NCBI RefSeq assembly: GCF_019145375.1
Contig: NZ_JAHSTX010000001.1
Span: 3,385,001 to 3,449,000 of the forward strand
DNA length: 64,000 nucleotides
From: Pseudomonas triticicola
GTDB lineage: Bacteria; Pseudomonadota; Gammaproteobacteria; Pseudomonadales; Pseudomonadaceae
Direction: 5' to 3'
Shown here: one piece after another, positions 25,304-34,529 of the stretch
Layout: every line of letters begins with the position of its first letter
Position numbering within the stretch: the stretch's first letter is position 1
Notes under the pieces: model-generated
Told to the model about the DNA's origin: nothing
What the model saw: the letters and a program-made list of their open reading frames with translations, nothing else
Databases searched by the model: none
Translations under genes and position numbers: made by a program

Positions 25304-26713
25304 TTAGAGTGGCTTGCCGCGGTTGCCATGCTGGCTGACAAAGGCTTGCACGGCTTTCAGGTCGTTTGGCAGAACCGTGCAGCGCTCGTTTCGCTCAAAC
25401 AAATCAGAAAGATGTGCAGGTAGTTCGAGCGCTTTTCCTACACCCGCTTTCTCCACTGCCTCAGGAAACTTGACCGGATGGGCAGTACCCAGAATGACCA
25501 TCGGGATATCCAGGCTGCGACGGCATTCGCGCGCGGCTTTCACACCGATGGCAGTGTGCGGGTCGAGCACCTCACCGGTTTGCTCGTAGACGTCGGCGAT
25601 GGTTTCGCAGGTCTGCGCATCGTCCACCGCCAGCGAATCGAACAGCTTGCGTGCTTCGGTCCAGCGCTCTTGCTCGACGCTGAAACTGCCGTCCTTTTTG
25701 AACGAGTCCATCAGGCCGGCAATCGCCGCACCGTTACGCCCGTGCAGGTCGAACAGCAGGCGCTCGAAGTTCGACGACACCATGATGTCCATCGACGGCG
25801 ACAGCGTTGCGTGCAGGGTTTCCTTGACGTACTGGTTGCCGCTCATGAAGCGGTGCAGGATGTCGTTGCGGTTGGTCGCGACGATCAACTGGTTGATCGG
25901 CAGGCCCATGTTGCGCGCCAGGTAACCGGCGAAGATGTCGCCGAAGTTGCCGGTCGGTACCGAGAACGACACCGAACGCGCCGGACCGCCCAATTGCAGG
26001 GACGCATGGAAGTAGTAAACGATCTGGGCCATTATCCGCGCCCAGTTGATCGAGTTCACCGCCACCAGACGCGTGCCTTTGAGGAAGCTCTGGTCGGCGA
26101 AGCTGTTCTTGACCATTTCCTGGCAGTCATCGAAGTTGCCTTCGATGGCGATGTTGTGGATGTTCTCGCCGAAGATCGTTGTCATCTGCCGACGCTGCAC
26201 TTCCGATACACGCTGATGCGGGTGCAGGATGAAGATGTCGACGTTTTCGCAGTGCTTGCAGCCTTCGATGGCCGCAGAACCGGTGTCACCAGAGGTGGCA
26301 CCGACAATCACCACGCGCTCGCCGCGCTTTTCCAGCACGTAATCGAGCAGGCGACCGAGCAGTTGCAGGGCGAAGTCCTTGAACGCCAGGGTCGGGCCGT
26401 GGAACAGCTCAAGCACCCATTCATTACCGTTCAACTGACGCAGTGGCGCCACGGCGCTGTGGGCGAACACACCGTAGGTTTCTTCGAGAATCTTCTTGAA
26501 ATCGGCATCCGGAATGCTGCCGGTGACAAACGGGCGCATCACCCGGAACGCCAGTTCGTGATAAGGCAGACCGGCCCAGGAAGCGATCTCTTCCTGAGTG
26601 AAACGTGGCAGATTTTCCGGGACGTACAGACCGCCGTCGGTCGCCAGACCGGCCAGCAGGACCTCTTCGAAATTCAGGGCCGGGGCCTGGCCGCGAGTAC
26701 TGATATATCGCAT
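25304..26713 (-). CDS. thrC: Threonine synthase
   Basis: The 469-residue PLP enzyme converts O-phosphohomoserine to threonine. The family start MRYISTRGQAPALNFEEVLL fixes the ATG at 26713; an upstream extension is unsupported. The PLP lysine lies in HGPTLAFKDFALQLLGR, and GATSGDTGSAAIEGC binds the cofactor phosphate. VPTGNFGDIFAGYLARNMG is also conserved. It lies downstream of hom on the same strand, separated by a repeat-filled 105-bp gap, so the pair probably forms one transcription unit as in other pseudomonads. Confidence 0.97.
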   Translation of the reverse strand: MRYISTRGQAPALNFEEVLLAGLATDGGLYVPENLPRFTQEEIASWAGLPYHELAFRVMRPFVTGSIPDADFKKILEETYGVFAHSAVAPLRQLNGNEWVLELFHGPTLAFKDFALQLLGRLLDYVLEKRGERVVIVGATSGDTGSAAIEGCKHCENVDIFILHPHQRVSEVQRRQMTTIFGENIHNIAIEGNFDDCQEMVKNSFADQSFLKGTRLVAVNSINWARIMAQIVYYFHASLQLGGPARSVSFSVPTGNFGDIFAGYLARNMGLPINQLIVATNRNDILHRFMSGNQYVKETLHATLSPSMDIMVSSNFERLLFDLHGRNGAAIAGLMDSFKKDGSFSVEQERWTEARKLFDSLAVDDAQTCETIADVYEQTGEVLDPHTAIGVKAARECRRSLDIPMVILGTAHPVKFPEAVEKAGVGKALELPAHLSDLFERNERCTVLPNDLKAVQAFVSQHGNRGKPL

Positions 26714-26729
26714 TTTTTTCAAACCTTCG

Positions 26730-26815
26730 GTTTGAGCTGCAAGCTTCAAGCTGCAAGTCGCAAGTAAAAGCCAGACTGCTTCTCTCTTGCCGCTTGCAGC
26801 TCGAAGCTTGCCGCT
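26730..26815. repeat. Inverted repeats of the AGCTTGCAGCTTGAAGC type between hom and thrC
   Basis: GAGCTGCAAGCTTCAAGCTG and the facing CTTGCAGCTCGAAGCTTGCC are imperfect inverted copies of a CTTGAAGCTTGCAGCT-like unit, which is a known intergenic repeat style in pseudomonads. The element sits inside a presumed operon and could attenuate thrC relative to hom or stabilise the hom mRNA. Confidence 0.65.
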
Positions 26816-26818
26816 GCT

Positions 26819-28123
26819 TTAGTTCAAATGTTCGACACGGATCCGTACAACCGGGCCGTCGACGCCAGCCAGAGCTTCCAGCGCGGTGATCGCATCGTTG
26901 ATGCGCTGCTCGACCACGCGGTGGGTCAGCAGGATCATCGGCACCAGGCCGTCATGCTCTTCGACTTCCTTCTGCATGATCGATTCGATATTGATGCCGC
27001 GCTCCGACAGGATGCTCGCCACCTGCGCCAGTACGCCCGGATGATCCTTGGCGTGAATGCGCAGGTAATAAGCGCTCTCGCACGCTTCGATCGGCAGGAT
27101 CGGATGCGCCGACAGCGAGTCCGGCTGGAAGGCCAGGTGCGGCACACGGTTTTCCGGGTCGGAAGTCATCGCGCGAACCACGTCGACCAGATCGGCGATC
27201 ACCGAGGAAGCGGTCGGCTCCATGCCAGCGCCGGCACCGTAGAACAGCGTCGAACCGGCGGCGTCGCCGTTGACCATCACTGCGTTCATCACGCCGTTGA
27301 CGTTGGCGATCAGGCGATCGGCCGGAATCAGCGTCGGGTGCACGCGCAACTCGATGCCGGCGTCAGTGCTGCGCGCCACACCGAGGTGCTTGATGCGATA
27401 GCCCAGCGCTTCGGCGTAGTTGACGTCGGCAGTGGTCAGTTTGGTGATGCCCTCGGTGTAAGCCTTGTCGAATTGCAGCGGAATGCCGAAGGCAATCGAC
27501 GCCAGAATGGTCAGCTTGTGCGCGGCATCGATGCCTTCGACGTCGAAGGTCGGGTCGGCTTCGGCGTAACCCAGCGCTTGCGCTTCGGCGAGTACGTCTT
27601 CAAACGTACGGCCCTTCTCGCGCATTTCGGTGAGGATGAAGTTGCCGGTGCCGTTGATGATCCCGGCAACCCAGTTGATGCGGTTGGCGGACAGGCCTTC
27701 GCGGATCGCCTTGATCACCGGAATGCCACCGGCCACCGCCGCTTCGAATGCCACGATCACGCCTTTCTCGCGTGCCTTGGCGAAAATCTCATTACCGTGA
27801 ACGGCTATCAGCGCCTTGTTCGCGGTGACCACATGCTTGCCATTCTCGATGGCCTTGAGTACCAGCTCGCGGGCAACGGTGTAGCCGCCCATCAGCTCTA
27901 TGACGATGTCGATCTCAGGGTTCGTGGCCACTTCGAAGACATCGTTGGTAATCGCAATACCGGTCGTCTGGAACTGAGGCTTTGGCGTGCGCGTGGCAAT
28001 TTGTGCCACTTCGATTCCACGCCCGGCACGACGAGCAATTTCCTCGGCGTTGCGCTGAAGTACGTTGAAGGTACCGCCACCGACGGTCCCTAACCCACAG
28101 ATGCCTACTTTGACCGGATTCAC
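26819..28123 (-). CDS. hom: Homoserine dehydrogenase
   Basis: The 434-residue enzyme reduces aspartate semialdehyde to homoserine, the branch point to threonine and methionine. The Rossmann motif is VGICGLGTVGGGTFNVL; the catalytic region shows ADPTFDVEGIDAAHKLTILA with the conserved lysine. A C-terminal ACT domain (SAYYLRIHAKDHPGVLAQVA) provides threonine feedback inhibition. Length matches the monofunctional Pseudomonas enzyme. It precedes thrC and follows dsbC on the same strand. Confidence 0.97.
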   Translation of the reverse strand: MNPVKVGICGLGTVGGGTFNVLQRNAEEIARRAGRGIEVAQIATRTPKPQFQTTGIAITNDVFEVATNPEIDIVIELMGGYTVARELVLKAIENGKHVVTANKALIAVHGNEIFAKAREKGVIVAFEAAVAGGIPVIKAIREGLSANRINWVAGIINGTGNFILTEMREKGRTFEDVLAEAQALGYAEADPTFDVEGIDAAHKLTILASIAFGIPLQFDKAYTEGITKLTTADVNYAEALGYRIKHLGVARSTDAGIELRVHPTLIPADRLIANVNGVMNAVMVNGDAAGSTLFYGAGAGMEPTASSVIADLVDVVRAMTSDPENRVPHLAFQPDSLSAHPILPIEACESAYYLRIHAKDHPGVLAQVASILSERGINIESIMQKEVEEHDGLVPMILLTHRVVEQRINDAITALEALAGVDGPVVRIRVEHLN

Positions 28124-28254
28124 TGTGAACTCCCCATGAAACGGCCGACACAGGGTCGGCCGGAAAACAACCGCGTGCTCGCGGCTCTCTGTTGATGGCC
28201 CGGCGCTGTTACCGCCGGACCACGATCGTCAACGGTTGCCCGTGACGATGCGAA

Positions 28255-28986
28255 TTACTTCGCGCCCAGCGCCAGTTTGGCGACTTGTGGCGCCGGCTGG
28301 TAGCCTGGAATGACCTGGCCGTCGGCCAAAACGATGGCCGGTGTACCGTTCACGCCGATCGACTGACCGAGGGCGAATTGCTTGGAAACCGGGTTATCGC
28401 ACTTGGCGGCCTTGATTTCCTTGCCATCGACCATTTTGTCCATGGCGGCTTTCTTGTCTTTCGAGCACCACACTGCTTGCAGCTGCTCGTCACCCGGCGA
28501 ATTCAGGCCCTGGCGCGGGAACGCCACGTAGCGCACTTCAATGCCGCGCTTGTTCAGCTCCGGCACTTCGGCGTGCAGTTTGTGGCAGTACGGGCAAGTG
28601 GTGTCAGTGAACACGGTGATATGCGATTTGGTCTCGCCCACGGCCGGGTACACCACGGTTTCGGCCACCGGGATGGCATTGATCAGTTTGGAAATGCCCA
28701 GGCGTTCGGTCTTCTCGGTCAGGTTGACCGGTTTGCCATTCGCCAGCTGATACAGGTTGCCCTGCACGATGTACTGGCCATCGGCGCTGGCGTACAGCAC
28801 GCGGCTGCCTTTGAGTTTGACTTCATACATGCCAGGCAACGGGCTGGCACTGATGCTCTCGACCGGAACCTCGAGTTCGAGTTTTTCCAGGCTTTGACGA
28901 ATGGCTTTGTCAGCCGCGTCGTCGGCGACGGCAAAGGTGCTCACCAACGCAATGGCGGCGGCGGCGAAAATCTGGATCAGACGCAT
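28255..28986 (-). CDS. dsbC: Thiol:disulfide interchange protein DsbC
   Basis: The 243-residue periplasmic disulfide isomerase has a signal peptide (LIQIFAAAAIALVSTFAVAD), an N-terminal dimerisation domain, and a thioredoxin-fold catalytic domain with CPYC at residues 131-134 (VFTDTTCPYCHKLH). The cis-proline loop is GVNGTPAIVLADG. A second cysteine pair (VWCSKD, AAKCDN) is the structural disulfide known in DsbC. It lies between xerD and hom, the usual Pseudomonas order. Confidence 0.96.
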   Translation of the reverse strand: MRLIQIFAAAAIALVSTFAVADDAADKAIRQSLEKLELEVPVESISASPLPGMYEVKLKGSRVLYASADGQYIVQGNLYQLANGKPVNLTEKTERLGISKLINAIPVAETVVYPAVGETKSHITVFTDTTCPYCHKLHAEVPELNKRGIEVRYVAFPRQGLNSPGDEQLQAVWCSKDKKAAMDKMVDGKEIKAAKCDNPVSKQFALGQSIGVNGTPAIVLADGQVIPGYQPAPQVAKLALGAK

Positions 28987-29122
28987 GAGTACTCCTGAGG
29001 GCGGGCCAATGAAACGGTCAGAACGCCCGTGCGAAACACCGGGTCATAACCGTCCATCGTGCAAACCGGCAAAGCCTAACACATAAGGTCACGAGGGCCG
29101 AATGCGCCTGTCGCCACACACT

Positions 29123-29188
29123 CATGTGCAACTGACACATCTTCATGCTTGTACAACTGACCCACAACCACATGTGACTGACACACAT
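29123..29188. repeat. Three short direct repeats of TGTRCAACTGACMCA type
   Basis: TGTGCAACTGACACATC (29125), TGTACAACTGACCCACA (29151) and TGTGACTGACACACAT (29173) follow each other at about 24-bp steps. A facing pair of CTGACACATC/CTGACC motifs occurs at 29327-29355 at the other side of the neighbouring repeat. Multiple short repeats at an end are a feature of IS21-type elements. No transposase is present, so a deletion remnant is a possible reading. Confidence 0.45.
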
Positions 29189-29191
29189 TAT

Positions 29192-29324
29192 TGTGGCGAG
29201 GGGATTTATCCCCGATCGTTTGCGAAGCAGCCCTGAACCATCCACCGCGATCTTCCAGTCAAAATCGAGCCAGCCGGGTTTGCGACTGCTGCGCAGCCGA
29301 ACGGGGATAAATCCCCTCGGCACA
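29192..29324. repeat. BIME-like inverted repeat between dsbC and xerD
   Basis: GAGGGGATTTATCCCCG (29198-29214) and CGGGGATAAATCCCCTC (29302-29318) are exact 17-bp inverted copies. Inside them TTTGCGAAGCAG and CTGCTGCGCAGCC are partly inverted too. This is a second class of palindromic repeat, different from the TTCGCGAGCAGG REP. Confidence 0.75.
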
Positions 29325-29352
29325 GGTCAGTGTTTCAACATTATGGGATGTG

Positions 29353-30249
29353 TCAGCCGCGTGGGTGGTGTTTGGCGTGCAGGTCCTGCAAGCGGGCGCG
29401 GGCGACGTGGGTATAGATCTGCGTCGTAGACAGGTCGCTGTGGCCGAGCAGCATCTGCACCACGCGCAAGTCCGCGCCATGGTTGAGCAGGTGTGTGGCG
29501 AACGCGTGGCGCAAGGTGTGCGGCGACAGCGACTTGCTGATCCCGGCGACCTTGGCCTGATGCTTGATGCGATGCCAGAACGTCTGCCGGGTCATCTGCT
29601 CGCCGCGCTGGCTGGGGAACAGCACATCGCTGGGGCGGCCACCGAGCAACTCGCCACGACCATCACGCATATAACGCTCGACCCAGACAATCGCCTCCTC
29701 GCCCATCGGCACCAGACGCTCCTTGCTGCCTTTGCCCATCACCCGCAATACGCCCTGGCGCAGGTTGACCTGCTCCAGCGTCAGGCTGATCAGTTCGGTC
29801 ACGCGCAGACCACAGGCATACAGCACTTCAAGCATCGCGCGGTCACGCTGGCCGATGGCATCGCTCAGGTCCGGCGCCTTGAGCAGTGCTTCGACGTCGG
29901 CTTCCGACAGCGACTTGGGCAACGGCCGACCCAGTTGCGGCATGTCGACGCGCAACGTCGGGTCGACGCTGATCAGTTTTTCCCGCAGCAGATAGCGATA
30001 AAAGCCACGCACCCCGGAGAGAAATCTCGCGGTGGAGCGCGGCTTGTAGTTTTGCTCCAGCCGCCACGCCAGATGATCGAGGATCAATTCGCGGCCGGCA
30101 TTGATCAGCTCGAGATTTTTCTCCTGCAACCAGCCGTTGAACAGCGCAAGGTCGCTGCGATAGGCGTCGCGGGTGTTGTCGGACAGGCCTTTCTCCAGCC
30201 ATAAAGCGTCGAGGAATTGATCAATCAGCGGATGGTCGATGGCAGGCAT
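29353..30249 (-). CDS. xerD: Site-specific tyrosine recombinase XerD
   Basis: The 298-residue recombinase resolves chromosome dimers at dif together with XerC. With the ATG at 30249 (MPAIDHPLIDQFLDALWLEK) the catalytic residues fall exactly where XerD has them: Arg149, Lys173, His244, Arg247, His270 and Tyr279. An upstream extension to 30276 has no support. The gene is divergent from the antiporter gene. Confidence 0.97.
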   Translation of the reverse strand: MPAIDHPLIDQFLDALWLEKGLSDNTRDAYRSDLALFNGWLQEKNLELINAGRELILDHLAWRLEQNYKPRSTARFLSGVRGFYRYLLREKLISVDPTLRVDMPQLGRPLPKSLSEADVEALLKAPDLSDAIGQRDRAMLEVLYACGLRVTELISLTLEQVNLRQGVLRVMGKGSKERLVPMGEEAIVWVERYMRDGRGELLGGRPSDVLFPSQRGEQMTRQTFWHRIKHQAKVAGISKSLSPHTLRHAFATHLLNHGADLRVVQMLLGHSDLSTTQIYTHVARARLQDLHAKHHPRG

Positions 30250-30357
30250 GGATGCTCGGGGCAGGCAGTTTTTCACACTGCGCGCAAATAGACAGTGAAC
30301 GACGGGAATGGCCGCTAGTCTTTCATAGCCAGCCAGATCAAGGAACAGGGAGCATCA

Positions 30358-32166
30358 ATGAACGAGCAGCAAATTCTCTTGGCATTTGGCGGGATCGGCG
30401 CGGCGGCGCTGGGCTGTCAGTGGCTGGCATGGCGCCTGAAGCTGCCGGCCATTCTGTTTCTGCTGCTGACCGGCATTCTGGCCGGCCCGCTGCTGGGTTG
30501 GCTCGACCCGCAGGAAATGTTCGGCCCGCTGCTGATGCCACTGGTGTCGCTGGCAGTGGCGCTGATTCTGTTCGAAGGCAGCCTGACCCTGCACCTGTCG
30601 GAATGGAAAGAGATCGGCAGCGTCGTCCATCGCCTGGTGACCCTCGGTGCGATCTCGACCTGGATCGTCATCGCGGTCGCCACGCACTTTCTGCTGGGCT
30701 TCGACTGGATGCTGGCGATTCTGTTTGGCAGCCTGACGCTGGTCACCGGTCCGACCGTAATCGTGCCGATGCTGCGGGTGGTGCGGCCAAAAGCTTCGAT
30801 TGCCAACATCCTGCGCTGGGAAGGCATCGTCATCGATCCGATCGGCGCTCTGCTCGCCGTCGTGGTGTACAGCTTCATCATCGCCAGCGCTGAAGGCCAT
30901 GGCCTCAAGCAAAGCCTCTTCACCTTCGGCGGGGTGATTCTCTGCGGCACCGTGTTTGGTGTCGTCGGGGGTTGGCTGCTGGGGACGGTGATCCGGCGTC
31001 AGTGGCTGCCGGAATACCTGCATAACCTGGCCTCCCTGGCAGCCGTGCTGGCGATCTTCATCGGTGCCAACCAGGTGATGCATGAGTCCGGACTGCTGGC
31101 GGTGACCCTGATGGGCATGTGGCTGGCCAACATGAAAGGCGTGGACGTGCGGCACATCCTGCACTTCAAGGAAAACCTCAGCGTATTGCTGATTTCCGGG
31201 CTGTTCATCCTGCTCGCGGCGCGCCTGGACCTGGACGCTTTGCTTGGCCTGGGACCGCTGGTGTTGATTCTGCTGTTGGTGATCCAGCTGATCGCCCGTC
31301 CGTTGAATGTTTTGCTCAGCACCGCCGGCTCCAGTCTCAGCTGGCGTGAACGGGCGCTGCTGTGCTGGATCGCGCCGCGGGGGATCGTCGCTGCGGCTGT
31401 CTCGGCGATTTTCGCGATTCGCCTGGATGAATCCGGACATGAAGGCGCCCTGCTCCTGGTGCCGCTGACCTTTGCGGTAATCATCGGCACCGTGGTTTTG
31501 CAAAGCGCAACGGCTCGACCGCTGGCACGGCTGTTAAAGGTCGCCGAACCGGCGCCGAGCGGTTTTCTGATCGTTGGAGCCAATGGCCCGGCCCGTGAAT
31601 TGGGCAAGTCGCTGCAGCAGCTGGGCAGTCGCGTACTGCTGACCGATTCGAGCTGGGAGAATATCCGCGCGGCACGCATGGAAGGCTTGCCGACCTATTT
31701 CGGCAACCCGGCGTCGCAGCATGCCGACGCGCATCTGGACCTGGTGGGGTTGGGGCATTTGCTGGCGCTGTCACCGTCGGGCGAGCTGAACACATTGGCG
31801 GCGATGCGCTTTCGTCATGACTTCGGTCATCAGCGCCTGTTCGGTCTGGCCAGCGGCCATGAAAGCCGCCGCAGCGATAAACATCGGGCGAGCCTGGAAC
31901 ACCGGGGCAATCAGTTGGGCAGTGAGGCACTGACCTATTCGAAACTGGCCGGCCAGATGGGCCAGGGTGCCGAGCTGTACAGCACAACCTTGACGGATGG
32001 GTTTGGCTGGGATGATTACCGGGCGCTGCACGGCAATCGCGCAACTTTGCTGTTCATGCGTGATGACAGCGGCTGGGTGCATGTGGTGACGCCGGAAACG
32101 GCGCTGAAGCCTGGGGCTGGATGGACGTTGCTGGCGTTGATTCAACCAGAAGGTTCCAGCGCCTGA
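30358..32166 (+). CDS. Cation:proton antiporter (CPA1 type) with C-terminal TrkA-N-like domain
   Basis: The 602-residue protein has about 12 membrane segments over residues 1-390, beginning LAFGGIGAAALGCQWLAWRL. GSLTLVTGPTVIVPML and GIVIDPIGALLAVVVYSF are the typical ion-exchange core, with the DP aspartate of the second. Residues about 398-520 form a nucleotide-binding-like domain (PSGFLIVGANGPARELGKSL). The family exchanges Na+ or K+ for protons across the inner membrane. The ion specificity cannot be read. Proteins of this architecture exist in many gammaproteobacteria. Confidence 0.88.
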   Translation: MNEQQILLAFGGIGAAALGCQWLAWRLKLPAILFLLLTGILAGPLLGWLDPQEMFGPLLMPLVSLAVALILFEGSLTLHLSEWKEIGSVVHRLVTLGAISTWIVIAVATHFLLGFDWMLAILFGSLTLVTGPTVIVPMLRVVRPKASIANILRWEGIVIDPIGALLAVVVYSFIIASAEGHGLKQSLFTFGGVILCGTVFGVVGGWLLGTVIRRQWLPEYLHNLASLAAVLAIFIGANQVMHESGLLAVTLMGMWLANMKGVDVRHILHFKENLSVLLISGLFILLAARLDLDALLGLGPLVLILLLVIQLIARPLNVLLSTAGSSLSWRERALLCWIAPRGIVAAAVSAIFAIRLDESGHEGALLLVPLTFAVIIGTVVLQSATARPLARLLKVAEPAPSGFLIVGANGPARELGKSLQQLGSRVLLTDSSWENIRAARMEGLPTYFGNPASQHADAHLDLVGLGHLLALSPSGELNTLAAMRFRHDFGHQRLFGLASGHESRRSDKHRASLEHRGNQLGSEALTYSKLAGQMGQGAELYSTTLTDGFGWDDYRALHGNRATLLFMRDDSGWVHVVTPETALKPGAGWTLLALIQPEGSSA

Positions 32167-32174
32167 CAGAGCGA

Positions 32175-32231
32175 TTCGCGAGCAGGCTCGCTCCCACATT
32201 CGGACTCCTGTGGGAGCGAGCCTGCTCGCGC
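32175..32231. repeat. REP doublet (inverted pair)
   Basis: TTCGCGAGCAGGCTCGCTCC and its inverted copy face each other across about 13 bp after the antiporter gene. Confidence 0.9.
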
Positions 32232-32289
32232 AGGCCGCGACTCGGTCACAGACAGACTGAAGATCCTTGCAGCACAAATCCCGGGCAAC

Positions 32290-32317
32290 AAAAAAGCAGC
32301 CCGTAGGCTGCTTTTTT
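32290..32317 (-). terminator. Terminator of the rpsP-rimM-trmD-rplS operon
   Basis: AAAAAAGCAGCC, CGTA, GGCTGCTTTTTT is a perfect stem flanked by A and T runs, 19 bp past the rplS stop. It can work in both directions for the convergent antiporter gene. Confidence 0.92.
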
Positions 32318-32335
32318 CTGCATCGGAAGCTGGGC

Positions 32336-32686
32336 TTAAGCCAGTTTTTCCTTGATGCGTGCTGCTTTACCCGACAGGTCGCGCAGGTAGTACAGCTTGG
32401 CTTTACGTACGTCACCGCGACGTTTAACAGCCATGCTGTCGATCTGCGGGGAGTAGGTCTGGAAAGTACGTTCTACGCCAACACCGTTGGAGATTTTACG
32501 AACGGTGAACGCACTGTTCACGCCGCGGTTACGCTTGGCGATTACAACGCCTTCGAACGCTTGCAGACGGGAACGATCGCCTTCCTTCACTTTCACCTGA
32601 ACGACAATAGTGTCGCCTGGGGCGAAGGTAGGGATTTCTTTGGTCATCTGCTCTGCTTCGAGTGCAAGGATGATTTTGTTGGTCAT
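32336..32686 (-). CDS. rplS: 50S ribosomal protein L19
   Basis: The 116-residue protein has the L19 signatures [40 protein letters not shown] and the C-terminal [20 protein letters not shown]. It sits at the 30S-50S interface. It is the last gene of the conserved rpsP-rimM-trmD-rplS operon, 45 bp after trmD. Confidence 0.98.
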
Positions 32687-32731
32687 GCTGTGCTCCTAAG
32701 GTAAATCGTTCGATCTACCATCGATACGTTG

Positions 32732-33484
32732 TTAACTATCGTCCCGCTCGCGGATGTATTCCTCGAGCAGCTTCTTCTCTTCTCCAGAAAGCGAGCGGCT
32801 TTCCAGAAGATCGGCGCGTCGTTCATAGGTCCGACCAAGGGACTGCTGTAAACGCCAACGCCGGATATGCGCGTGATTGCCACTCAGCAACACGTCGGGA
32901 ACACGCTGATCCGCATACACCTCCGGTCGGGTGTAGTGCGGGCAATCCAGCAGACCATCCGTAAAGGAATCTTCCTCAGCGGAATCCGCATGCCCTAAAG
33001 CTCCAGGCAGCAGTCGTGTAACCGCATCGATCAGGACCATGGCCGGCAGCTCGCCGCCAGACAGTACATAGTCGCCAATCGACCACTCTTCATCGACATG
33101 AGCCTCAATAAAGCGCTCGTCAATGCCTTCGTAGCGGCCGGCAATCAGGATCAATGCATCCGATTGTGCCAGCTCGCGTACCGCCGACTGAGTCAGTTGA
33201 CGGCCTTGGGGGGACAGGTAAATCACCTTCGCCGCCTCCCCGGCTGCTGCCTTGGCCTGAGCCAGCGCATCTTCCAGGGGCTTGATCTTCATCACCATGC
33301 CCGGACCACCGCCAAACGGGCGATCGTCCACAGTGTGATGCCGATCCGTCGTGTAATCTCGCGGATTCCAACAGGTCAGCTGCAAGAGCCCCTGTTTGAC
33401 CGCACGACTGGTGATGCCGTAATCGCCAATGGCGGAAAACATCTCGGGAAACAAACTGATCACTTCTACGCGCAAGTTAGCCAC
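32732..33484 (-). CDS. trmD: tRNA (guanine-37-N1)-methyltransferase
   Basis: The 250-residue trefoil-knot (SPOUT) enzyme makes m1G37 next to the anticodon and prevents frameshifting. I start at GTG 33484 ([20 protein letters not shown]), 2 bp after the rimM stop; the longer frame to 33550 would overlap rimM. The SAM-binding knot shows [20 protein letters not shown] and [20 protein letters not shown]. The aspartate general base is in the [20 protein letters not shown] segment. Confidence 0.97.
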   Translation of the reverse strand: MANLRVEVISLFPEMFSAIGDYGITSRAVKQGLLQLTCWNPRDYTTDRHHTVDDRPFGGGPGMVMKIKPLEDALAQAKAAAGEAAKVIYLSPQGRQLTQSAVRELAQSDALILIAGRYEGIDERFIEAHVDEEWSIGDYVLSGGELPAMVLIDAVTRLLPGALGHADSAEEDSFTDGLLDCPHYTRPEVYADQRVPDVLLSGNHAHIRRWRLQQSLGRTYERRADLLESRSLSGEEKKLLEEYIRERDDS

Positions 33485-33486
33485 GT

Positions 33487-34023
33487 TCAGAAGTCCGCGT
33501 CCCAATCCACCTTCATCTCGCCCGCTTCCAGGTCGACGGCCAACACGCATTGCTCCGTATAGGGCAACAGGCGTTCGCGATCATCCAGGCTGCCAGCGCA
33601 AGGCTTGACGACCATTACATCATTGGCGCCGGTTTCCAGAAGATGATCGATTTTCCCGAGCAGTTGCCCAAGGGTGTCGATGACCTTCAGACCTTCCAGC
33701 TGGTACCAGTAGTACTCGCCTTCGGTCAATTCAGCGAACAGGTTGCGCGGCACGCAGATCTCATAACCGGCCAGAAGACGAGCTTCTTCACGATCATCGA
33801 GACCCTTGAGCTTGGCGACCAGGAACTTGTCGCTCCCGCGTCCACTGACCAGCTCGACCTGTTTGACATTGCCTTCGCGCTTGAGCGTCCAGGTTTTGTA
33901 CTGCAACAGGTTTTCAGTCGGATCAGTAAAGGAATAAACCTTCACTTCGCCGCGAACGCCATGAACAGAATAAATTTTGCCAATAACGATCAAATCATCG
34001 GCAGGGGCTGGCGTCGCGTTCAT
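33487..34023 (-). CDS. rimM: 16S rRNA processing protein RimM
   Basis: The 178-residue ribosome maturation factor helps assemble the 30S head near protein S19. N-terminal [20 protein letters not shown] is the RimM motif and C-terminal [20 protein letters not shown] belongs to the PRC-barrel domain. It lies 5 bp after rpsP and 2 bp before trmD in the conserved operon. Confidence 0.97.
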   Translation of the reverse strand: MNATPAPADDLIVIGKIYSVHGVRGEVKVYSFTDPTENLLQYKTWTLKREGNVKQVELVSGRGSDKFLVAKLKGLDDREEARLLAGYEICVPRNLFAELTEGEYYWYQLEGLKVIDTLGQLLGKIDHLLETGANDVMVVKPCAGSLDDRERLLPYTEQCVLAVDLEAGEMKVDWDADF

Positions 34024-34028
34024 ATTGC

Positions 34029-34280
34029 TCAGGCCGCAGCCTTGGCAGATTCCTTCAACAACTGAGCAACGCGCTCAGAAGGTTGTGCACCAACGCTCAG
34101 CCAGTAGGCAACGCGCTCTTGGTTCACGGACAGACGGATTTCCTGACCACGGGCAACAGGGTTGAAGAAACCAACCTGTTCTTTGTGGGAGCCGTCACGC
34201 GGGTTACGCGAGTCGGTTACGGTCAGGTGGTAAAACGGGCGCTTTTTGGAGCCGCCAAGGGCAAGACGGATTGTTAGCAT
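34029..34280 (-). CDS. rpsP: 30S ribosomal protein S16
   Basis: The 83-residue protein starts [20 protein letters not shown], the invariant S16 N terminus, and includes [20 protein letters not shown]. It is the first gene of the rpsP-rimM-trmD-rplS operon. The 249-bp gap to ffh must hold the operon promoter; I see no clear consensus, only small GC hairpins (CCCGC-GCGGG near 34460, GCCGGT-ACCGGC near 34515). Confidence 0.97.
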   Translation of the reverse strand: MLTIRLALGGSKKRPFYHLTVTDSRNPRDGSHKEQVGFFNPVARGQEIRLSVNQERVAYWLSVGAQPSERVAQLLKESAKAAA

Positions 34281-34529
34281 GTGAACATCGTTCCTGTAGT
34301 CGGTGCTGCAAATCTAAATGCACAGCGGGCATGGGTGCCCGAAAGGCCGCATATTCTAAGGAATATCCGGACTTTTGCAAATGACTTTTTCCGGCGCCCA
34401 TGGCATGCCGTGCAGATTTGCATAGAGAGCCGTCGATAAAAACGGCCAGTCAGCTCCCGCCGAGTGCGGGTTTGCTGTTGATCCTGCGTCCTTGCAGGGT
34501 CTGCGCCGGTGCGACGACCGGCGAAGTCT

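Noticed and set aside
34281..34529. 4.5S RNA or other RNA gene next to ffh
   Set aside because: The gap shows only short GC hairpins and none of the expected conserved 4.5S tetraloop structure.
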